DNA from: Deltaproteobacteria bacterium
GTDB lineage: Bacteria > Desulfobacterota_D > UBA1144 > Nemesobacterales > UBA2774
Assembly (NCBI GenBank): GCA_040223695.1
Contig: JAVKFU010000009.1
Location: 62,001-126,000, forward strand
Length of the DNA: 64,000 nt
Reading direction: 5' to 3'
The notes beneath the pieces are model-generated. The model saw only the letters and a list, made by a program, of their open reading frames with translations. It did not search any database and had not been told where the DNA came from. A program made the position numbers and the translations under genes. How positions within the stretch are numbered: the first letter of the stretch is position 1; every line of letters begins with the position of its first letter. Positions 1 to 10,064 of this stretch are shown here, piece after piece.

Positions 1-749
1 TGATTACGGGCCCCACCGGTAGCGGTAAAACCACGACGCTTTATTCGAGCTTGATGGATTTAAACCGGGCGGACGTAAACATATCGACGGCGGAAGACCC
101 GGTGGAGTACAGCCTTCCGGGTGTAAATCAGGTACAGGTGCACGAAGAGATCGGGCTTAGCTTCGCCGCTTGTCTCAGGGCATTTTTAAGGCAGGATCCC
201 GATGTAATATTGGTCGGAGAGGTAAGAGACTATGAGACGGCGGAGATTGCGATAAAATCCGCGCTAACCGGCCACCTTGTGCTTTCGACCCTTCATACCA
301 ACGACGCGCCCTCAACGATAACCAGGCTCCTTAACATGGGGGTTGAACCCTTCCTCGTTACCGCTTCTCTCAACTGCATAGTGGCGCAGCGTCTTGTAAG
401 GGTGATTTGTCCCGAGTGCAAGCGCGAGCAGGAAGTCGCCCCTCAGGTGTTAATCGATCTCGGAGTTTCTCCGAAAGAAGTCTCGGACTACATAATTTAT
501 AAAGGCGAGGGCGAGGGCTGCAAGGCTTGCTCCGGCACGGGCTACAGGGGCAGGCTTGCCGTATTTGAGGCAATGGATATAAACGAAGAGCTGAAGGAAT
601 TTATACTGAGCGGCGCTTCCGCTCTTGAAATTAAGCGCGAGGCGATAAGGCAGGGGATGAGGACCTTGAGGAAGAGCGCGCTCGACAAGTTGAAGCAGGG
701 ACTTACCACAATCGAGGAAGTTGTAAGAAATACCGCAGCGGACGATTAA
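1..749 (+). CDS. pilB: Type IV pilus extension ATPase PilB (5' end outside window)
   Basis: Cytoplasmic hexameric ATPase that powers pilus extension. Only the C-terminal ATPase half is present: the reading frame is open from base 3 and begins inside the Walker A loop ([13 protein letters not shown]). Then follow the Asp box (EDPVEY), a His box region (STLHTNDAP), the Walker B stretch ([12 protein letters not shown]), and the tetracysteine zinc site typical of PilB/GspE (CPEC about 30 codons before CKAC). The C-terminal subdomain ends normally. pilT follows after 14 bp and pilC after that, so this is a motor/platform operon. GspE of a type II secretion system is the alternative, but the PilT and PilC neighbours favour PilB. 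Confidence 0.93.
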   Translation, partial: ITGPTGSGKTTTLYSSLMDLNRADVNISTAEDPVEYSLPGVNQVQVHEEIGLSFAACLRAFLRQDPDVILVGEVRDYETAEIAIKSALTGHLVLSTLHTNDAPSTITRLLNMGVEPFLVTASLNCIVAQRLVRVICPECKREQEVAPQVLIDLGVSPKEVSDYIIYKGEGEGCKACSGTGYRGRLAVFEAMDINEELKEFILSGASALEIKREAIRQGMRTLRKSALDKLKQGLTTIEEVVRNTAADD

Positions 750-763
750 CGGGAGCCAGACTT

Positions 764-1867
764 ATGGGAATAGCTATTGACAATCTTTTAAAGCTGATGG
801 TTGATAACGGGGCGTCTGACCTGCATATCACTGCGGGCGTGGCTCCTATGCTCAGAATCGACGGCAAGCTGGTTCCGGTCAAGCATCCGCCTCTTACACC
901 TCCCGAGACGAAGGAGGTGTGCTACAGCGTGCTTACGGATGTGCAGAAGCACAGATTCGAGGAGAATTGGGAGCTCGATTTTTCTTTCGGCAAGGAAAAT
1001 CTCGGACGTTTCCGCGGCAATATTTATACCCAGAGAGGCGCGGTCGCGGGGGCTTTCAGGCTTCTCCCTTTTGTGCTTAAGTCCTATCAGGAGCTCGGAC
1101 TCCCGCCCGTTCTGGCGGAGTTAGCCAGAAAACCCAGAGGATTGATTTTGATTACGGGGCCAACGGGCTCGGGTAAAACCACGACGCTCGCCAGCGTTGT
1201 CGATCAGGTCAATCAGGAGCGCCATGAGCACATCATAACTATCGAAGACCCCATCGAATACATATTCAAGCATAAAAATTGCATAGTAAACCAGAGAGAA
1301 GTCGGCAGTGATACGAAGGGCTTCACGAACGCCCTTAGGAGCATTCTGCGTGAAGACCCGGACGTTGTCCTCATAGGCGAGATGAGGGACCTGGAAACGA
1401 TTAAAGTAGCGCTTACTCTCTCGGAGACGGGTCACCTGACACTCGCCACACTCCATACTAATACAGCCGTTCAGACAATAAACCGTGTGATCGACGTCTT
1501 TCCGCCTCACGAGCAGTCTCAGGTAAGGGCGCAGTTATCGTTCGTACTGGAGGGCATTCTTTGCCAGAACCTGATTCCTAAAATCGGAGGCGGCAGGGTG
1601 CTCGGGGTGGAAGTCCTTGTTCCCAATCCCGCTATTAGAAATCTTATTCGTGAGGATAAGGTGCATCAGATTTATTCTCAACAGCAAATCGGTCAGGAAA
1701 AATGGAAGATGCAGACCCTTAATCAGAGCCTTGCTGATTTATATCTGAGAAAACTCATTACTTACGAAGATGCGATATCCAAATCACAGGAGCCCGAGGA
1801 AATGAAGAGGATTATATCCGAACGCTCTCCTTCCGGCGATGCCAGGGAACGGGCGGTGAGGCAGTGA
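764..1867 (+). CDS. pilT: Type IV pilus retraction ATPase PilT
   Basis: Cytoplasmic ATPase that depolymerises the pilus and drives twitching motility. The protein has 367 aa, the usual PilT length. It carries an N-terminal PAS-like domain, Walker A ([10 protein letters not shown], Lys138), an Asp box (EDPIEY), Walker B (DPDVVLIGEMRD), and a His box (LATLHTNTA). The zinc tetracysteine of PilB is absent, as expected for PilT. A gggag ribosome site precedes the ATG. It lies 14 bp after pilB and is followed by pilC, so co-transcription is likely. The last 20 residues are polar and may be a lineage-specific tail. Confidence 0.95.
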   Translation: MGIAIDNLLKLMVDNGASDLHITAGVAPMLRIDGKLVPVKHPPLTPPETKEVCYSVLTDVQKHRFEENWELDFSFGKENLGRFRGNIYTQRGAVAGAFRLLPFVLKSYQELGLPPVLAELARKPRGLILITGPTGSGKTTTLASVVDQVNQERHEHIITIEDPIEYIFKHKNCIVNQREVGSDTKGFTNALRSILREDPDVVLIGEMRDLETIKVALTLSETGHLTLATLHTNTAVQTINRVIDVFPPHEQSQVRAQLSFVLEGILCQNLIPKIGGGRVLGVEVLVPNPAIRNLIREDKVHQIYSQQQIGQEKWKMQTLNQSLADLYLRKLITYEDAISKSQEPEEMKRIISERSPSGDARERAVRQ

Positions 1868-1934
1868 GGTCCGGTCTCGGGATGCATGAGCGGGGAATCA
1901 CTGTCGTAATAGTTAAAGAAGGGAGGAGTTTGTA

Positions 1935-3146
1935 ATGCCGGTATTTGTTTGGCACGGAAGAGCAGAGGGCACCCTGAAGAAGGGTGAAATGGAGGCACCT
2001 AGCAAATCCGCAGTGCTCGCAAGGCTGAGGCAGATGCAGATTCAGCCGATCCCCAACAGGATAAAGGAAAAGGGCGGATTCCTTAAATTGAGCTTTTCTT
2101 TCGGCTCCGTCACGACCAGAGACCTGGTTGTATTCACAAGGCAGTTATCTACGATGATTGACGCCGGACTGCCGCTGGTCAGAGGGCTGGACATAATAGC
2201 CGCTCAGCACCCTAACAAGAAATTCAAGGAGATTATAACGAAGGTCAAAGAAGATGTGGAGGCAGGCTCCACTTTCGCCGATTCCCTTGCAAAGCACCCG
2301 AAGGTGTTCAGCAATTTGTACACTCAGTTAATCAAGGCCGGAGAGACAGGCGGTGTGCTCGATGTGATCCTTCAGAGGCTGGCTACATATCTGGAAAAGA
2401 TGGATTCAATCAAGAGGAAGATTAAAGGGGCTCTCATTTACCCCGCAATCGTTATAAGTGTGGCCGTGCTGGTACTGGCCATAGTAATAATATTCGTTGT
2501 TCCTGTCTTTGCTGAAATGTTCAAGGACATGGGCACAACCCTTCCGGCGTTGACCCAGGTGGTTGTGGATATCAGCTCTTTCACAAGACACAATATTCTC
2601 TATATCCTGATCGCAATCGGAGTCATTTCATTCCTTATCGGCTTGCTTTACAGAAAGTCCAAAGGGGTGCGCAGACTCTTTGATGCGTTTCTGCTCAAGA
2701 TGTTTCTCATAGGACCTTTGATACAGAAGACCGTTATTTCGAGGTTCTGCCGCACGCTCGCAACCCTCACGGCAGGGGGTATATCCATACTCGACGGTCT
2801 TGAAATTACGGCCAGGGCTTCGGGGAACATGATAACCGAAGAGGCCATATTCCAGGCGAGAAAAGCCGTAAGCGAAGGTCAGACCGTTGCGGAGCCGCTC
2901 GCGGCCAGACCCAAGTTGTTCCCTCCTATGGTGGTTCAAATGATATCGGTGGGTGAGCAGACGGGCGCCCTTGAGGATATGCTCAACAAGATCGCGGATT
3001 TTTATGAGGAAGAAGTCGATATAGCCGTTGCATCTCTCCTGTCCGCACTCGAGCCGATAATGATTACCTTTCTCGGCGCCACCGTAGGCGTAATCGTTGT
3101 ATCAATGTACCTGCCGATGTTCAAGCTTATATCAGCCCTCTCCTGA
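1935..3146 (+). CDS. pilC: Type IV pilus inner-membrane platform protein PilC
   Basis: Integral inner-membrane platform that couples the PilB/PilT motors to pilin assembly. The 403 aa sequence shows the two tandem GspF/PilC domains, each with a GxxL..GL(D/E)I core (residues about 60-185 and 265-390). Three hydrophobic segments are visible, near residues 170-195, 220-240 and 375-395. A strong site (gggagg) sits 7 bases before the ATG. It is the third gene of pilB-pilT-pilC. The N-terminal tail of about 55 residues is the cytoplasmic extension normal for PilC. Confidence 0.94.
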   Translation: MPVFVWHGRAEGTLKKGEMEAPSKSAVLARLRQMQIQPIPNRIKEKGGFLKLSFSFGSVTTRDLVVFTRQLSTMIDAGLPLVRGLDIIAAQHPNKKFKEIITKVKEDVEAGSTFADSLAKHPKVFSNLYTQLIKAGETGGVLDVILQRLATYLEKMDSIKRKIKGALIYPAIVISVAVLVLAIVIIFVVPVFAEMFKDMGTTLPALTQVVVDISSFTRHNILYILIAIGVISFLIGLLYRKSKGVRRLFDAFLLKMFLIGPLIQKTVISRFCRTLATLTAGGISILDGLEITARASGNMITEEAIFQARKAVSEGQTVAEPLAARPKLFPPMVVQMISVGEQTGALEDMLNKIADFYEEEVDIAVASLLSALEPIMITFLGATVGVIVVSMYLPMFKLISALS

Positions 3147-3278
3147 TGAAGGTGAAGATGCGGCGGATAAAAGAGCTGTCGAAAATAATTGATGTCAAAC
3201 TCAACGATTAAATCCGCGTTTCCGCGCCGGAGCGATATTGCAACAATCTGACCGAAGGTTTATAGTTTTTATTCTGAT

Positions 3279-4919
3279 ATGAAAATTCTTCAAGGGGCCG
3301 ATTCGGGCTTCAAGAGTTACATAGTTTTAAGGATAGTAATTACGACACTTGTGCTCGGCTCGGGCGCGGTTATATACTACGGAAAGGGCGAGAGAAAAGA
3401 GGCCTTTTATCTTGCGGTCATAGTGGCGCTTATCTACTTTCTGAGCCTTCTTTACCTTCTTCTGCAGCCCTATTTCCAGCGTCAGCCCGTAAAGTTCAAG
3501 ATAACACAGATTTTCTTCGATATGGTCCTGGCATCGGCCGTTATCTTTGTCACAGGGGGGAGAACGAGCCCCTTCCTCTTCCTCTATGTTCTCATAATTA
3601 TTTATTCAAGCATCATGCTTACCAAGGCAGCGAGTTACCTGACTGCGCTTGGATCGGGCCTGATTTACCTCTTAATAGTTTTTTATCAAATACGGCTCGA
3701 GGCCCCTCCCGGGTTGGAACAGGGCATGCTGAGCTCGGTTTCGGTGTGGGGAGAAATCGGGCTCGTTTCGAGCTATTTTCACCTGACCGGATTTCTGCTG
3801 GTCGCCGTTCTCGCGGGGTATCTTTCCGAGAGATTTCGAAGGGCCGGCGAGGAGCTCGGTGAAAGCGAGAGAAGCCTTCGGATACTTCAAAACCTTCACG
3901 AGAATATACTTCAGAGTTTGACAAGCGGAGTTATCACTCTGGACCTTGATGGGAAGGTCATCTCGGTGAATAAAACCGCTCTCGAGATTCTCGGCATAGG
4001 AATTGAAGAGAAGCTCTTAGGAAAGGACCTCAGCAATATTATGTCCGGTTTTCATATGGAGGAGCTTATTTCCAAAAAAAGGGAGCAGATGCTCTATAAA
4101 AGCCCTGACGGGAAAAAGCTTACTCTGGGTTTTTCTTCGTCCGATCTCAAAGCCACTGACAATGAGACACAGGGCTACATAATAATATTTCAGGATCTGA
4201 CTGAGGTTAAAGAGCTTGAGAAAAAACTCAGAACCACCGAAAAGATGGCTCTTCTGGGCCAGCTTGCCGCGGGTTTGGCCCATGAGCTCAGGAATCCTCT
4301 TTCGGCAATCAGCGGAGCTGTGGAGATCCTTAGCAGTGACGTTAAACCGACTGAAGAAAATCTCCGTCTTATTAAAATGGCGTCCCGTGAAGTCGACAGA
4401 TTAAATCTGCTGGTGGAGGATTTTCTGATACTGACCATGCCGATTCAGAAACTAAACTCTTTCGTTGATCTGGGAAGCATCGTATCCGACACGGTGGAAT
4501 CGTTCGCGAAAACCATCGGAAGAAAAAACATTCAAATCCTGAACGAAGTCCAGAACGGCATATACGTCCAGGCCGACTCGTACCGCCTGAAGCAGGCGGT
4601 ATGGAATCTGCTCCTGAATTCTGTTGACGCGATGCCGATAGGAGGTCTGATTTTAATCAAATCCCGGTTCGATGACGATAATATAGTGGTTGAAATATCG
4701 GATGAAGGAAAGGGGATTGACGAGAATTTTATTTCCAGGATTTTCGATCCGTTTTTTACCACTAAAGAGGTCGGTACCGGACTCGGGCTGGCAATTGTAC
4801 AAAAAGTTATTGAAGGTTATAATGGAAAGATTGACGTGGTTAGCTCCGAAGGAAAGGGAGCGACTTTCGTAATAACTTTGCCCAGATACGAAGAGGTGCC
4901 TGCTGATGTCAAGCACTGA
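3279..4919 (+). CDS. pilS: PilS-type sensor histidine kinase
   Basis: Membrane sensor kinase paired with the downstream PilR. Residues about 15-185 contain roughly six hydrophobic segments, the arrangement seen in PilS rather than in a periplasmic sensor. A PAS domain follows (about 200-320). The HisKA H-box reads AHELRNPLSAISG with the phospho-accepting histidine at residue 335. The ATP-binding domain has an N-box (NLLLNSVDAM), G1 (DEGKGID), F-box (FDPFFTTK) and G2 (GTGLGLAIV). pilR starts 20 bp later. A gap of 132 bp separates it from pilC, so it may have its own promoter, though none is convincing. Confidence 0.9.
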   Translation: MKILQGADSGFKSYIVLRIVITTLVLGSGAVIYYGKGERKEAFYLAVIVALIYFLSLLYLLLQPYFQRQPVKFKITQIFFDMVLASAVIFVTGGRTSPFLFLYVLIIIYSSIMLTKAASYLTALGSGLIYLLIVFYQIRLEAPPGLEQGMLSSVSVWGEIGLVSSYFHLTGFLLVAVLAGYLSERFRRAGEELGESERSLRILQNLHENILQSLTSGVITLDLDGKVISVNKTALEILGIGIEEKLLGKDLSNIMSGFHMEELISKKREQMLYKSPDGKKLTLGFSSSDLKATDNETQGYIIIFQDLTEVKELEKKLRTTEKMALLGQLAAGLAHELRNPLSAISGAVEILSSDVKPTEENLRLIKMASREVDRLNLLVEDFLILTMPIQKLNSFVDLGSIVSDTVESFAKTIGRKNIQILNEVQNGIYVQADSYRLKQAVWNLLLNSVDAMPIGGLILIKSRFDDDNIVVEISDEGKGIDENFISRIFDPFFTTKEVGTGLGLAIVQKVIEGYNGKIDVVSSEGKGATFVITLPRYEEVPADVKH

Positions 4920-4939
4920 ACAACTGCCGGAGGTTATAA

Positions 4940-6364
4940 ATGGAGCAGAATGACAACAGGATTATCGTTGTTGACGATGAGCCTGGCATGAGGGAGTTTC
5001 TCGAAATTATGCTCCGGAAGGACGGCTATACAGTCGATACCGCGGCCGATGGGCCTGAGGCCCTGGATAAAGTAGACGAAAATCTATATGATCTGGCAAT
5101 TGTCGATATTCAAATGCCCGTGTTGAACGGAATAGAGGTTCTTAAAAAAATCAATGAGAAGAGCTCCGAGACGACTGTGATAATGATCACGGCCTACGCT
5201 TCCCACGAAACGGCGATAGAGGCAATGAAACTGGGCGCTTACGACTATATAACTAAGCCTTTTAAGATAGATGAAATTAAGCTTGTTATAAAAAAGGCGC
5301 TCGAGAAGAAGAAGCTCGAGCGTGAAAATACGAGATTGAGAAAGGAGCTTGAGACTCAATACGGTTTCGGAAATATTATCGGCAGAAGCCCTTCAATCGT
5401 AAAGGTATTCGAATTGATAAAAAGGGTCGCCGAGCTCAACGTAAATGTGCTGATTACCGGGGAGAGCGGAACGGGGAAAGAGCTTGTGGCGCGGGCTATT
5501 CATTACAGCGGGTCAAGGCACGATAATCCTTTTGTCCCCGTAAACTGCGGAGCCATACCCGAGCAGCTCATGGAAAGCGAGCTGTTCGGATACATCAAGG
5601 GAGCTTTCACGGGCGCTTCAAGGGACAAAAAGGGTTTGTTCGAAGAGGCAAACAACGGAACCATATTTCTCGATGAGATAGGGGATCTCCCGCTTCACCT
5701 TCAGGTAAAGCTTCTCAGGGTAATCGAGGAAAAAAAGATAAGGCCGCTCGGCTCTACGGAGTCGGCGAGCGTTGATATCCGCATAATTGCCGCGACGAAC
5801 AAAAAGGTGGAGGAAGAGGTCTCGAACGGGAAATTCAGGGAAGACCTGTTTTACCGTTTGAACGTAATAAAAATTGTTTTGCCCCCCCTTCGCGAAAGGA
5901 GAATAGATGTGTCTCCTCTTGCCATACACTTCATTAACAAATACTCGCGCGAGATGGAAAAGGACATACGGGGGATTTCACCAAAGGCGCTTGAGGTGCT
6001 GGAGAATTATCATTACCCGGGCAATGTAAGGGAGCTTGAGAACATTATAGCGAGGTGCGTAGCCCTTGAATCTTCTAACGTCATAAGGCAGGAGACGCTG
6101 CCGCAGCTGGTCGCCGGGAGAGATTATCTGGATCTTGATACGAGCTTTTCCTCGAATTCCAACCTGGACGTGCTTTTAGGCGATGTGGAAAAGAAAATGA
6201 TAGAGAAGGCTCTCAGAACCACCAACGGGAATAAGACCGAAGCCGCGAGGCTTCTGGGCATAACCCTTCGCTCTTTCAGATACAGGCTGGCTAAACACGA
6301 GCTTGATGACGGCGGCGGCGGGGAAGAAGATGAGGAGCTCATAGAAGAGGCGCGGGAGCTTTGA
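4940..6364 (+). CDS. pilR: PilR-type sigma-54-dependent response regulator
   Basis: NtrC-family activator that turns on sigma-54 promoters, classically pilA. Residues 1-125 form a receiver domain with acidic pocket D12/D13 and phosphoacceptor D56. The AAA+ domain follows (about 145-380), with Walker A (GESGTGKE) and the sigma-54 contact loop (GAFTGA). A C-terminal Fis-type helix-turn-helix includes the segment [20 protein letters not shown], followed by an acidic tail. It sits just after the cognate kinase. No pilin gene is visible in the window, so the target promoter lies elsewhere. A different target than pilin cannot be excluded. Confidence 0.9.
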   Translation: MEQNDNRIIVVDDEPGMREFLEIMLRKDGYTVDTAADGPEALDKVDENLYDLAIVDIQMPVLNGIEVLKKINEKSSETTVIMITAYASHETAIEAMKLGAYDYITKPFKIDEIKLVIKKALEKKKLERENTRLRKELETQYGFGNIIGRSPSIVKVFELIKRVAELNVNVLITGESGTGKELVARAIHYSGSRHDNPFVPVNCGAIPEQLMESELFGYIKGAFTGASRDKKGLFEEANNGTIFLDEIGDLPLHLQVKLLRVIEEKKIRPLGSTESASVDIRIIAATNKKVEEEVSNGKFREDLFYRLNVIKIVLPPLRERRIDVSPLAIHFINKYSREMEKDIRGISPKALEVLENYHYPGNVRELENIIARCVALESSNVIRQETLPQLVAGRDYLDLDTSFSSNSNLDVLLGDVEKKMIEKALRTTNGNKTEAARLLGITLRSFRYRLAKHELDDGGGGEEDEELIEEAREL

Positions 6365-6400
6365 CCGGACCCTGCCTGACCGGACAGGATAATTCCTTTT

Positions 6401-6877
6401 TCACATTTTGTACTTGCCGAAATCACCCTCCGACATGTTTTCCAGAAGCTCGGCTAACTTTTCCTTGTCTTCATCTATCTCTATTTTCTTGGATTTTTCG
6501 AGCACGTCCTCATTTACGAAAATAGGGGAGTCCGTCCTCAACGCTATAGCTATTGCATCGCTTGGTCTTGAATCGAGGGAGTACTCTTCACTGTCTCTCT
6601 TAAGATAAATGCGGGCGTAAAAGGTATCGTTCTGAAGGTCGGTTACTTCTATTTTTGTAACGACAAACTTTAATTTCTCAATCAGATTTTTAACCAGATC
6701 ATGCGTGATGGGTCTTATCCTGGGAGTTTTTTCGAGCTCCATTGCAATTGAGCTTGCCTCCATAAAACCGATCCAGATAGGAAGTGTTTTTTCGTTTATA
6801 TTATCCTTTAATATAACGATCGGCGTATTCGTAAACGGATCAAGCGCTATACCGGATACCTTCATTAGAAGAAACAT
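6401..6877 (-). CDS. Bifunctional nuclease (BFN/DUF151) family protein
   Basis: A 158 aa protein of the BFN-like family, whose plant members have RNase and DNase activity and whose bacterial members are poorly understood. The family pattern is clear: the LPIWIGFMEASSIA block at residues about 31-45 and the RPSDAIAIALR block near 105. The C-terminal end (about 125-158) is charged and variable. The start has a very good ribosome site (aggaggtgaaatATG). It lies 18 bp downstream of miaB on the same strand, a common pairing, and is probably co-transcribed. It converges on pilR with 36 bp between. Confidence 0.88.
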   Translation of the reverse strand: MFLLMKVSGIALDPFTNTPIVILKDNINEKTLPIWIGFMEASSIAMELEKTPRIRPITHDLVKNLIEKLKFVVTKIEVTDLQNDTFYARIYLKRDSEEYSLDSRPSDAIAIALRTDSPIFVNEDVLEKSKKIEIDEDKEKLAELLENMSEGDFGKYKM

Positions 6878-6895
6878 ATTTCACCTCCTTATTAA

Positions 6896-8203
6896 TTATA
6901 CCGCCAGTTCCCCCCTAAGCGAATTTGAGAGGCCTTCGGTGATTCTCACTTTCATAATCTGCCCTGTAAGCTCTTTTGTGCCGGGGAAGTGCGTGATCCT
7001 GTTGTGAGTGGTTCTGCCTGTTAAAAAGTCGGGATTGTTTTTGCTCGTTCCCTCGACCAGGACGTGCTCAACCAGTCCTACCCGTTCACAGTTTTTTTTG
7101 ATGGTAATGTCACGCTGAAAGCTCTGAAGCGCGGTTAATCTCCGACCGGCCTTCTCTTCATCTATAATCTCTTCCTCCGGGCACTCCGCGGCGGGCGTGC
7201 CGGGACGGGGTGAGAACTTGAATGAAAAAGCGCTGTCGAATTCTACTTCTTCGAGCAGGGTCATGGTGTCCTGGAAATCCCGGTCCGTCTCCCCGGGGTA
7301 TGCGACGATTATGTCTGTTGAAAGGGCCATGTCCGGTACTGCGTCTCTCAGTCTTTTCACCGTATCGGAATACCATTCCTTTGTATATGTTCTTTTCATC
7401 ATGCCGAGCACCCTGTTGGAGCCTGACTGAACCGGCAGATGCATGTGCCGGCATACCTTAGGGACGCCTTTTAAGGCGTCTATCATTTTTCTGGTTATGT
7501 CTCTCGGGTAGGATGTCGTGAAGCGTATTCTTTCAAGGTCATCTATTTCGGCGGCGGCCCTCAGGAGGTCCCCGAATTTGTAGCCGTTTTCTTTCCACGA
7601 GTTTACAGTCTGTCCGATAAACGTTACCTCGCGCGCGCCCTTGCCCACGAGATTTTCCGTTTCTTTAAGAATATCGTCGAGCGGTCTGTTTACCTCGTTC
7701 CCCCTGACATGGGGAACGATGCAGTATGAGCATCTCTTGTTGCACCCTTGCTGCACGGAAACGAATGCTGTTACCTTCCCTTCTTGATGATGCGGCTCCA
7801 CGTCGAAGATTTCTTCGATGTCGTATGACGTTTCAACAGGCCTCAGTTTCTCGGAGCGTATTCTGCCGATGATTTCAGGGAGCCTTGGAATCGCCCTTGG
7901 ACCGAGAACAAAATCGAGATGAGGCATTCTTTGAAGGAGCTTGTCTCCGTAGAGCTGGGCGACGCAGCCGGAGATGCCTACTATAAGATCGGGGTTTCTG
8001 GCTTTGAGGTGTTTAAATCTTCCGAGGCTGCTAAACGCCTTCTGATCGGCTTTATCCCGTATGGCGCATGTGTTGATGATAATAATATCGGCCTTCTCGG
8101 CCCTATCTGTCTCAACTGCGTCGATCGCGTTTCGGATTCTGTCAGAGTCGTACTCGTTCATCTGGCAGCCGTAGGTTTCTATGTATAAACTCTTGCTGTT
8201 CAT
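6896..8203 (-). CDS. miaB: tRNA-2-methylthio-N6-dimethylallyladenosine synthase MiaB
   Basis: Radical-SAM methylthiotransferase that modifies A37 of tRNAs reading UNN codons. The N-terminal UPF0004 domain supplies cysteines C13, C46 and C80 for the auxiliary 4Fe-4S cluster. The radical-SAM motif CNKRCSYC gives C154, C158 and C161. A TRAM domain occupies the last 65 residues or so. The 435 aa length is standard. It is transcribed divergently from the MFS gene across a 215-bp gap, and the BFN-family gene follows in the same operon. Confidence 0.95.
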   Translation of the reverse strand: MNSKSLYIETYGCQMNEYDSDRIRNAIDAVETDRAEKADIIIINTCAIRDKADQKAFSSLGRFKHLKARNPDLIVGISGCVAQLYGDKLLQRMPHLDFVLGPRAIPRLPEIIGRIRSEKLRPVETSYDIEEIFDVEPHHQEGKVTAFVSVQQGCNKRCSYCIVPHVRGNEVNRPLDDILKETENLVGKGAREVTFIGQTVNSWKENGYKFGDLLRAAAEIDDLERIRFTTSYPRDITRKMIDALKGVPKVCRHMHLPVQSGSNRVLGMMKRTYTKEWYSDTVKRLRDAVPDMALSTDIIVAYPGETDRDFQDTMTLLEEVEFDSAFSFKFSPRPGTPAAECPEEEIIDEEKAGRRLTALQSFQRDITIKKNCERVGLVEHVLVEGTSKNNPDFLTGRTTHNRITHFPGTKELTGQIMKVRITEGLSNSLRGELAV

Positions 8204-8348
8204 GTTTCTAACAATTTAACGCTCAGGCCTGTTTTAGTCAAGAAAAAAAGCGGGGATGAAAAGTCACGGGAGTTGCAGTACATTATTAGTACGTGCGTAG
8301 TTTGAAAATACCGCATGAATACCCGCAGCCCCGGCAGGGGTTGCGGGA

Positions 8349-8377
8349 TTGACATAAATAGTGAAATTTAGTAGGAT
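8349..8377 (+). promoter_or_regulatory. Sigma-70 type promoter for the MFS gene
   Basis: TTGACA at 8349-8354 and TAGGAT at 8372-8377 are separated by exactly 17 bp. This lies 42 bp before the chosen ATG of the MFS transporter and on its strand. Confidence 0.6.
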
Positions 8378-8418
8378 GGAAAAAATGTAATAAGTCTCGG
8401 GCATTGGGAGGCCGGTCC

Positions 8419-9759
8419 ATGAGTAACGACACGTCAGGTGTTAGCGTTTCAAAACAGGGGCTGTTCAACTGGGTTCATGATATTGACTCCGATCAGTGGA
8501 AGGCCTTTCTTGCGGCATTCCTGGGATGGACGCTCGACGCGATGGACCTCCTGCTCTTTGCTTTCGCGGTAGGCTCGATAGGGCATGTGTTTAACCTCTC
8601 CGAAGCCTGGGTCGGCGCGCTTTTCTCGGTAACCCTCTTTGCGTCCGCTTTCGGCGGCGCGGCGTTCGGCATTATTTCGGATTATATAGGAAGAGTAAGA
8701 GCGCTTACGTACAGCATACTACTATACTCGGCATTTACGGGACTCAGCGCATTTTCTCCCAATGTGGCTTTTCTCCTTGTCTGCCGTTTGTTTCTGGGAC
8801 TGGGCATGGGCGGGGAATGGGCCTCGGGCGAGGTGCTCGTTGCGGAGAAGTGGCCCAGGGAGCACAGAGGCAAGGTTATCGGTATGGTGCAGAGCGGCTG
8901 GGGCATAGGTTATATCCTGGCTGCGGTTCTGGCTACTTTGATTATCCCTAATTTTAAAGAAGGCGTAAGTTATACCATCCCCGTAATAGGCATTACACTT
9001 GACGGTCTTGACCTTGGCTGGAGGCTCCTTTTCCTCGTCGGCGTATTGCCGGCTTTCCTGGTTTTTTATATAAGGAGGCATCTTGATGAGCCCGAGGTCT
9101 GGGAAAAAACGAAGGAGCTCAGAAAAGGGGGACAATTGAGCGAGAAGGGACAGGGTTTTACACTGACCCAGATATTCAGGCCCGACCTGATCAGATACAC
9201 CATCACGGCAACGCTCCTTACGAGCCTCTGTATGATAGCTTACTGGGGTCTTTACTTCTGGCTTCCTCAATTTCTCGCAAGCGAAAAGGGCGTCGGTTTG
9301 AACACGAAAGGCTTTATCTGGATTATCCCTATAAACATCGGCGCTTTTATAGGTTGCAACACATTCGGTTTTATAAGCGACAGGCTTGGGAGAAGGCCCG
9401 TCTTTGTAGCTTACCTTCTTATAATGGCGGTGCTCGTCTGGTTCTTCGGCCACGCCACCACACTTCGCGAGGTACTCATATTAGGGCCGTTCATAGGATT
9501 TTTCGGCACGGGATTTTATTCCGGCTTCGGCGCGATATTCTCAGAGATATTCCCTACAAGGGCGAGAGGAACTGCCCAGGGCTTCTGTTACAATGTCGGC
9601 CGGGGCGTGTCAGCCATTGCCCCCCCGATGATAGGTTATCTGGTGGGGAAGTACGGCTTCGCGACCGGGTTGACTACTGTGTCCGTATTCGCGGTTGCAG
9701 CCGCGGTCGTTGTATTGACCCTTCCCGAAACGAGGGGAAAGGTGCTCGAAATAGAATAA
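8419..9759 (+). CDS. MFS transporter, organic acid / sialic acid-like
   Basis: Inner-membrane 12-helix secondary transporter of 446 aa. The first-loop MFS signature (DYIGRVRAL, about residue 90) and its repeat in the second half (DRLGRRPVF, about 320) are present. The motif LGWTLDAMDLLLFAF in helix 1 resembles the NanT / carboxylate:proton symporter branch, so an organic anion is the likely substrate; the exact one cannot be told. ATG 8419 was chosen because gggagg lies 7 bases upstream; an in-frame TTG at 8404 has no such site. It stands alone in its transcription unit. Confidence 0.85.
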   Translation: MSNDTSGVSVSKQGLFNWVHDIDSDQWKAFLAAFLGWTLDAMDLLLFAFAVGSIGHVFNLSEAWVGALFSVTLFASAFGGAAFGIISDYIGRVRALTYSILLYSAFTGLSAFSPNVAFLLVCRLFLGLGMGGEWASGEVLVAEKWPREHRGKVIGMVQSGWGIGYILAAVLATLIIPNFKEGVSYTIPVIGITLDGLDLGWRLLFLVGVLPAFLVFYIRRHLDEPEVWEKTKELRKGGQLSEKGQGFTLTQIFRPDLIRYTITATLLTSLCMIAYWGLYFWLPQFLASEKGVGLNTKGFIWIIPINIGAFIGCNTFGFISDRLGRRPVFVAYLLIMAVLVWFFGHATTLREVLILGPFIGFFGTGFYSGFGAIFSEIFPTRARGTAQGFCYNVGRGVSAIAPPMIGYLVGKYGFATGLTTVSVFAVAAAVVVLTLPETRGKVLEIE

Positions 9760-9905
9760 CAGGCTCCGGTTTTTTAGGGACCACCATCCCCGCCGGAATA
9801 GACGGGGCATTAACGCAGTTCCGGCTATCTGTACATTCATATTATTCAGGTGATCTTTTCAGCCCTCTGATAATATCCGGCATGCATGACTCGCTGGTTT
9901 GTCCG

Positions 9906-9921
9906 AAGCATCAAAATGCTT
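9906..9921. repeat. Inverted repeat AAGCAT-N4-ATGCTT
   Basis: A perfect 6-bp dyad centred about 150 bp upstream of the -24/-12 promoter of amt. It shares a GCAT/ATGC core with the dyad at 10016-10033. It may be an activator site or a weak terminator hairpin for the MFS gene; there is no T tract. Confidence 0.45.
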
Positions 9922-10015
9922 GAAAATCAATCTTCCGTGCTTAATTACTAGGCATCTCCGGTTGTCTTCGGAGCGGTTCCCGTTTATTTAACGCTTTCAA
10001 GATAATTCAATGATA

Positions 10016-10033
10016 TCAGGCATAAATGCCTGA
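10016..10033. repeat. Inverted repeat TCAGGCAT-AA-ATGCCTGA
   Basis: A perfect 8-bp dyad with a 2-bp centre, ending 31 bp upstream of the TGG of the sigma-54 promoter. Its position suits an operator or activator site. It does not match the NtrC consensus (GCAC...GTGC). Confidence 0.55.
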
Positions 10034-10064
10034 ATTTGGAAAGGCTGTTTTCGCCCCGTGTGCT

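Larger units (their letters stand above)
9760..10064 (+). other. Intergenic control region upstream of amt
   Basis: No convincing gene is seen here. Just after the MFS stop there is a short CCCCG/CGGGG hairpin without a T run. The rest contains GCAT...ATGC dyads listed separately, placed where enhancer sites for a sigma-54 promoter would be. Confidence 0.5.

Noticed and set aside
8722-9453. Minus-strand 243-codon frame inside the MFS gene
   Set aside because: Antisense shadow of a hydrophobic gene; no start signal or family pattern.
9354-9923. Plus-strand 189-codon frame overlapping the MFS gene and running into the amt upstream region
   Set aside because: Arginine-rich shadow of the MFS gene in another frame, with no ribosome site and no sensible protein pattern.
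9760-10064. NtrC binding sites upstream of amt
   Set aside because: The dyads have GCAT/ATGC cores, not GCAC/GTGC, so they are reported only as unidentified dyads.
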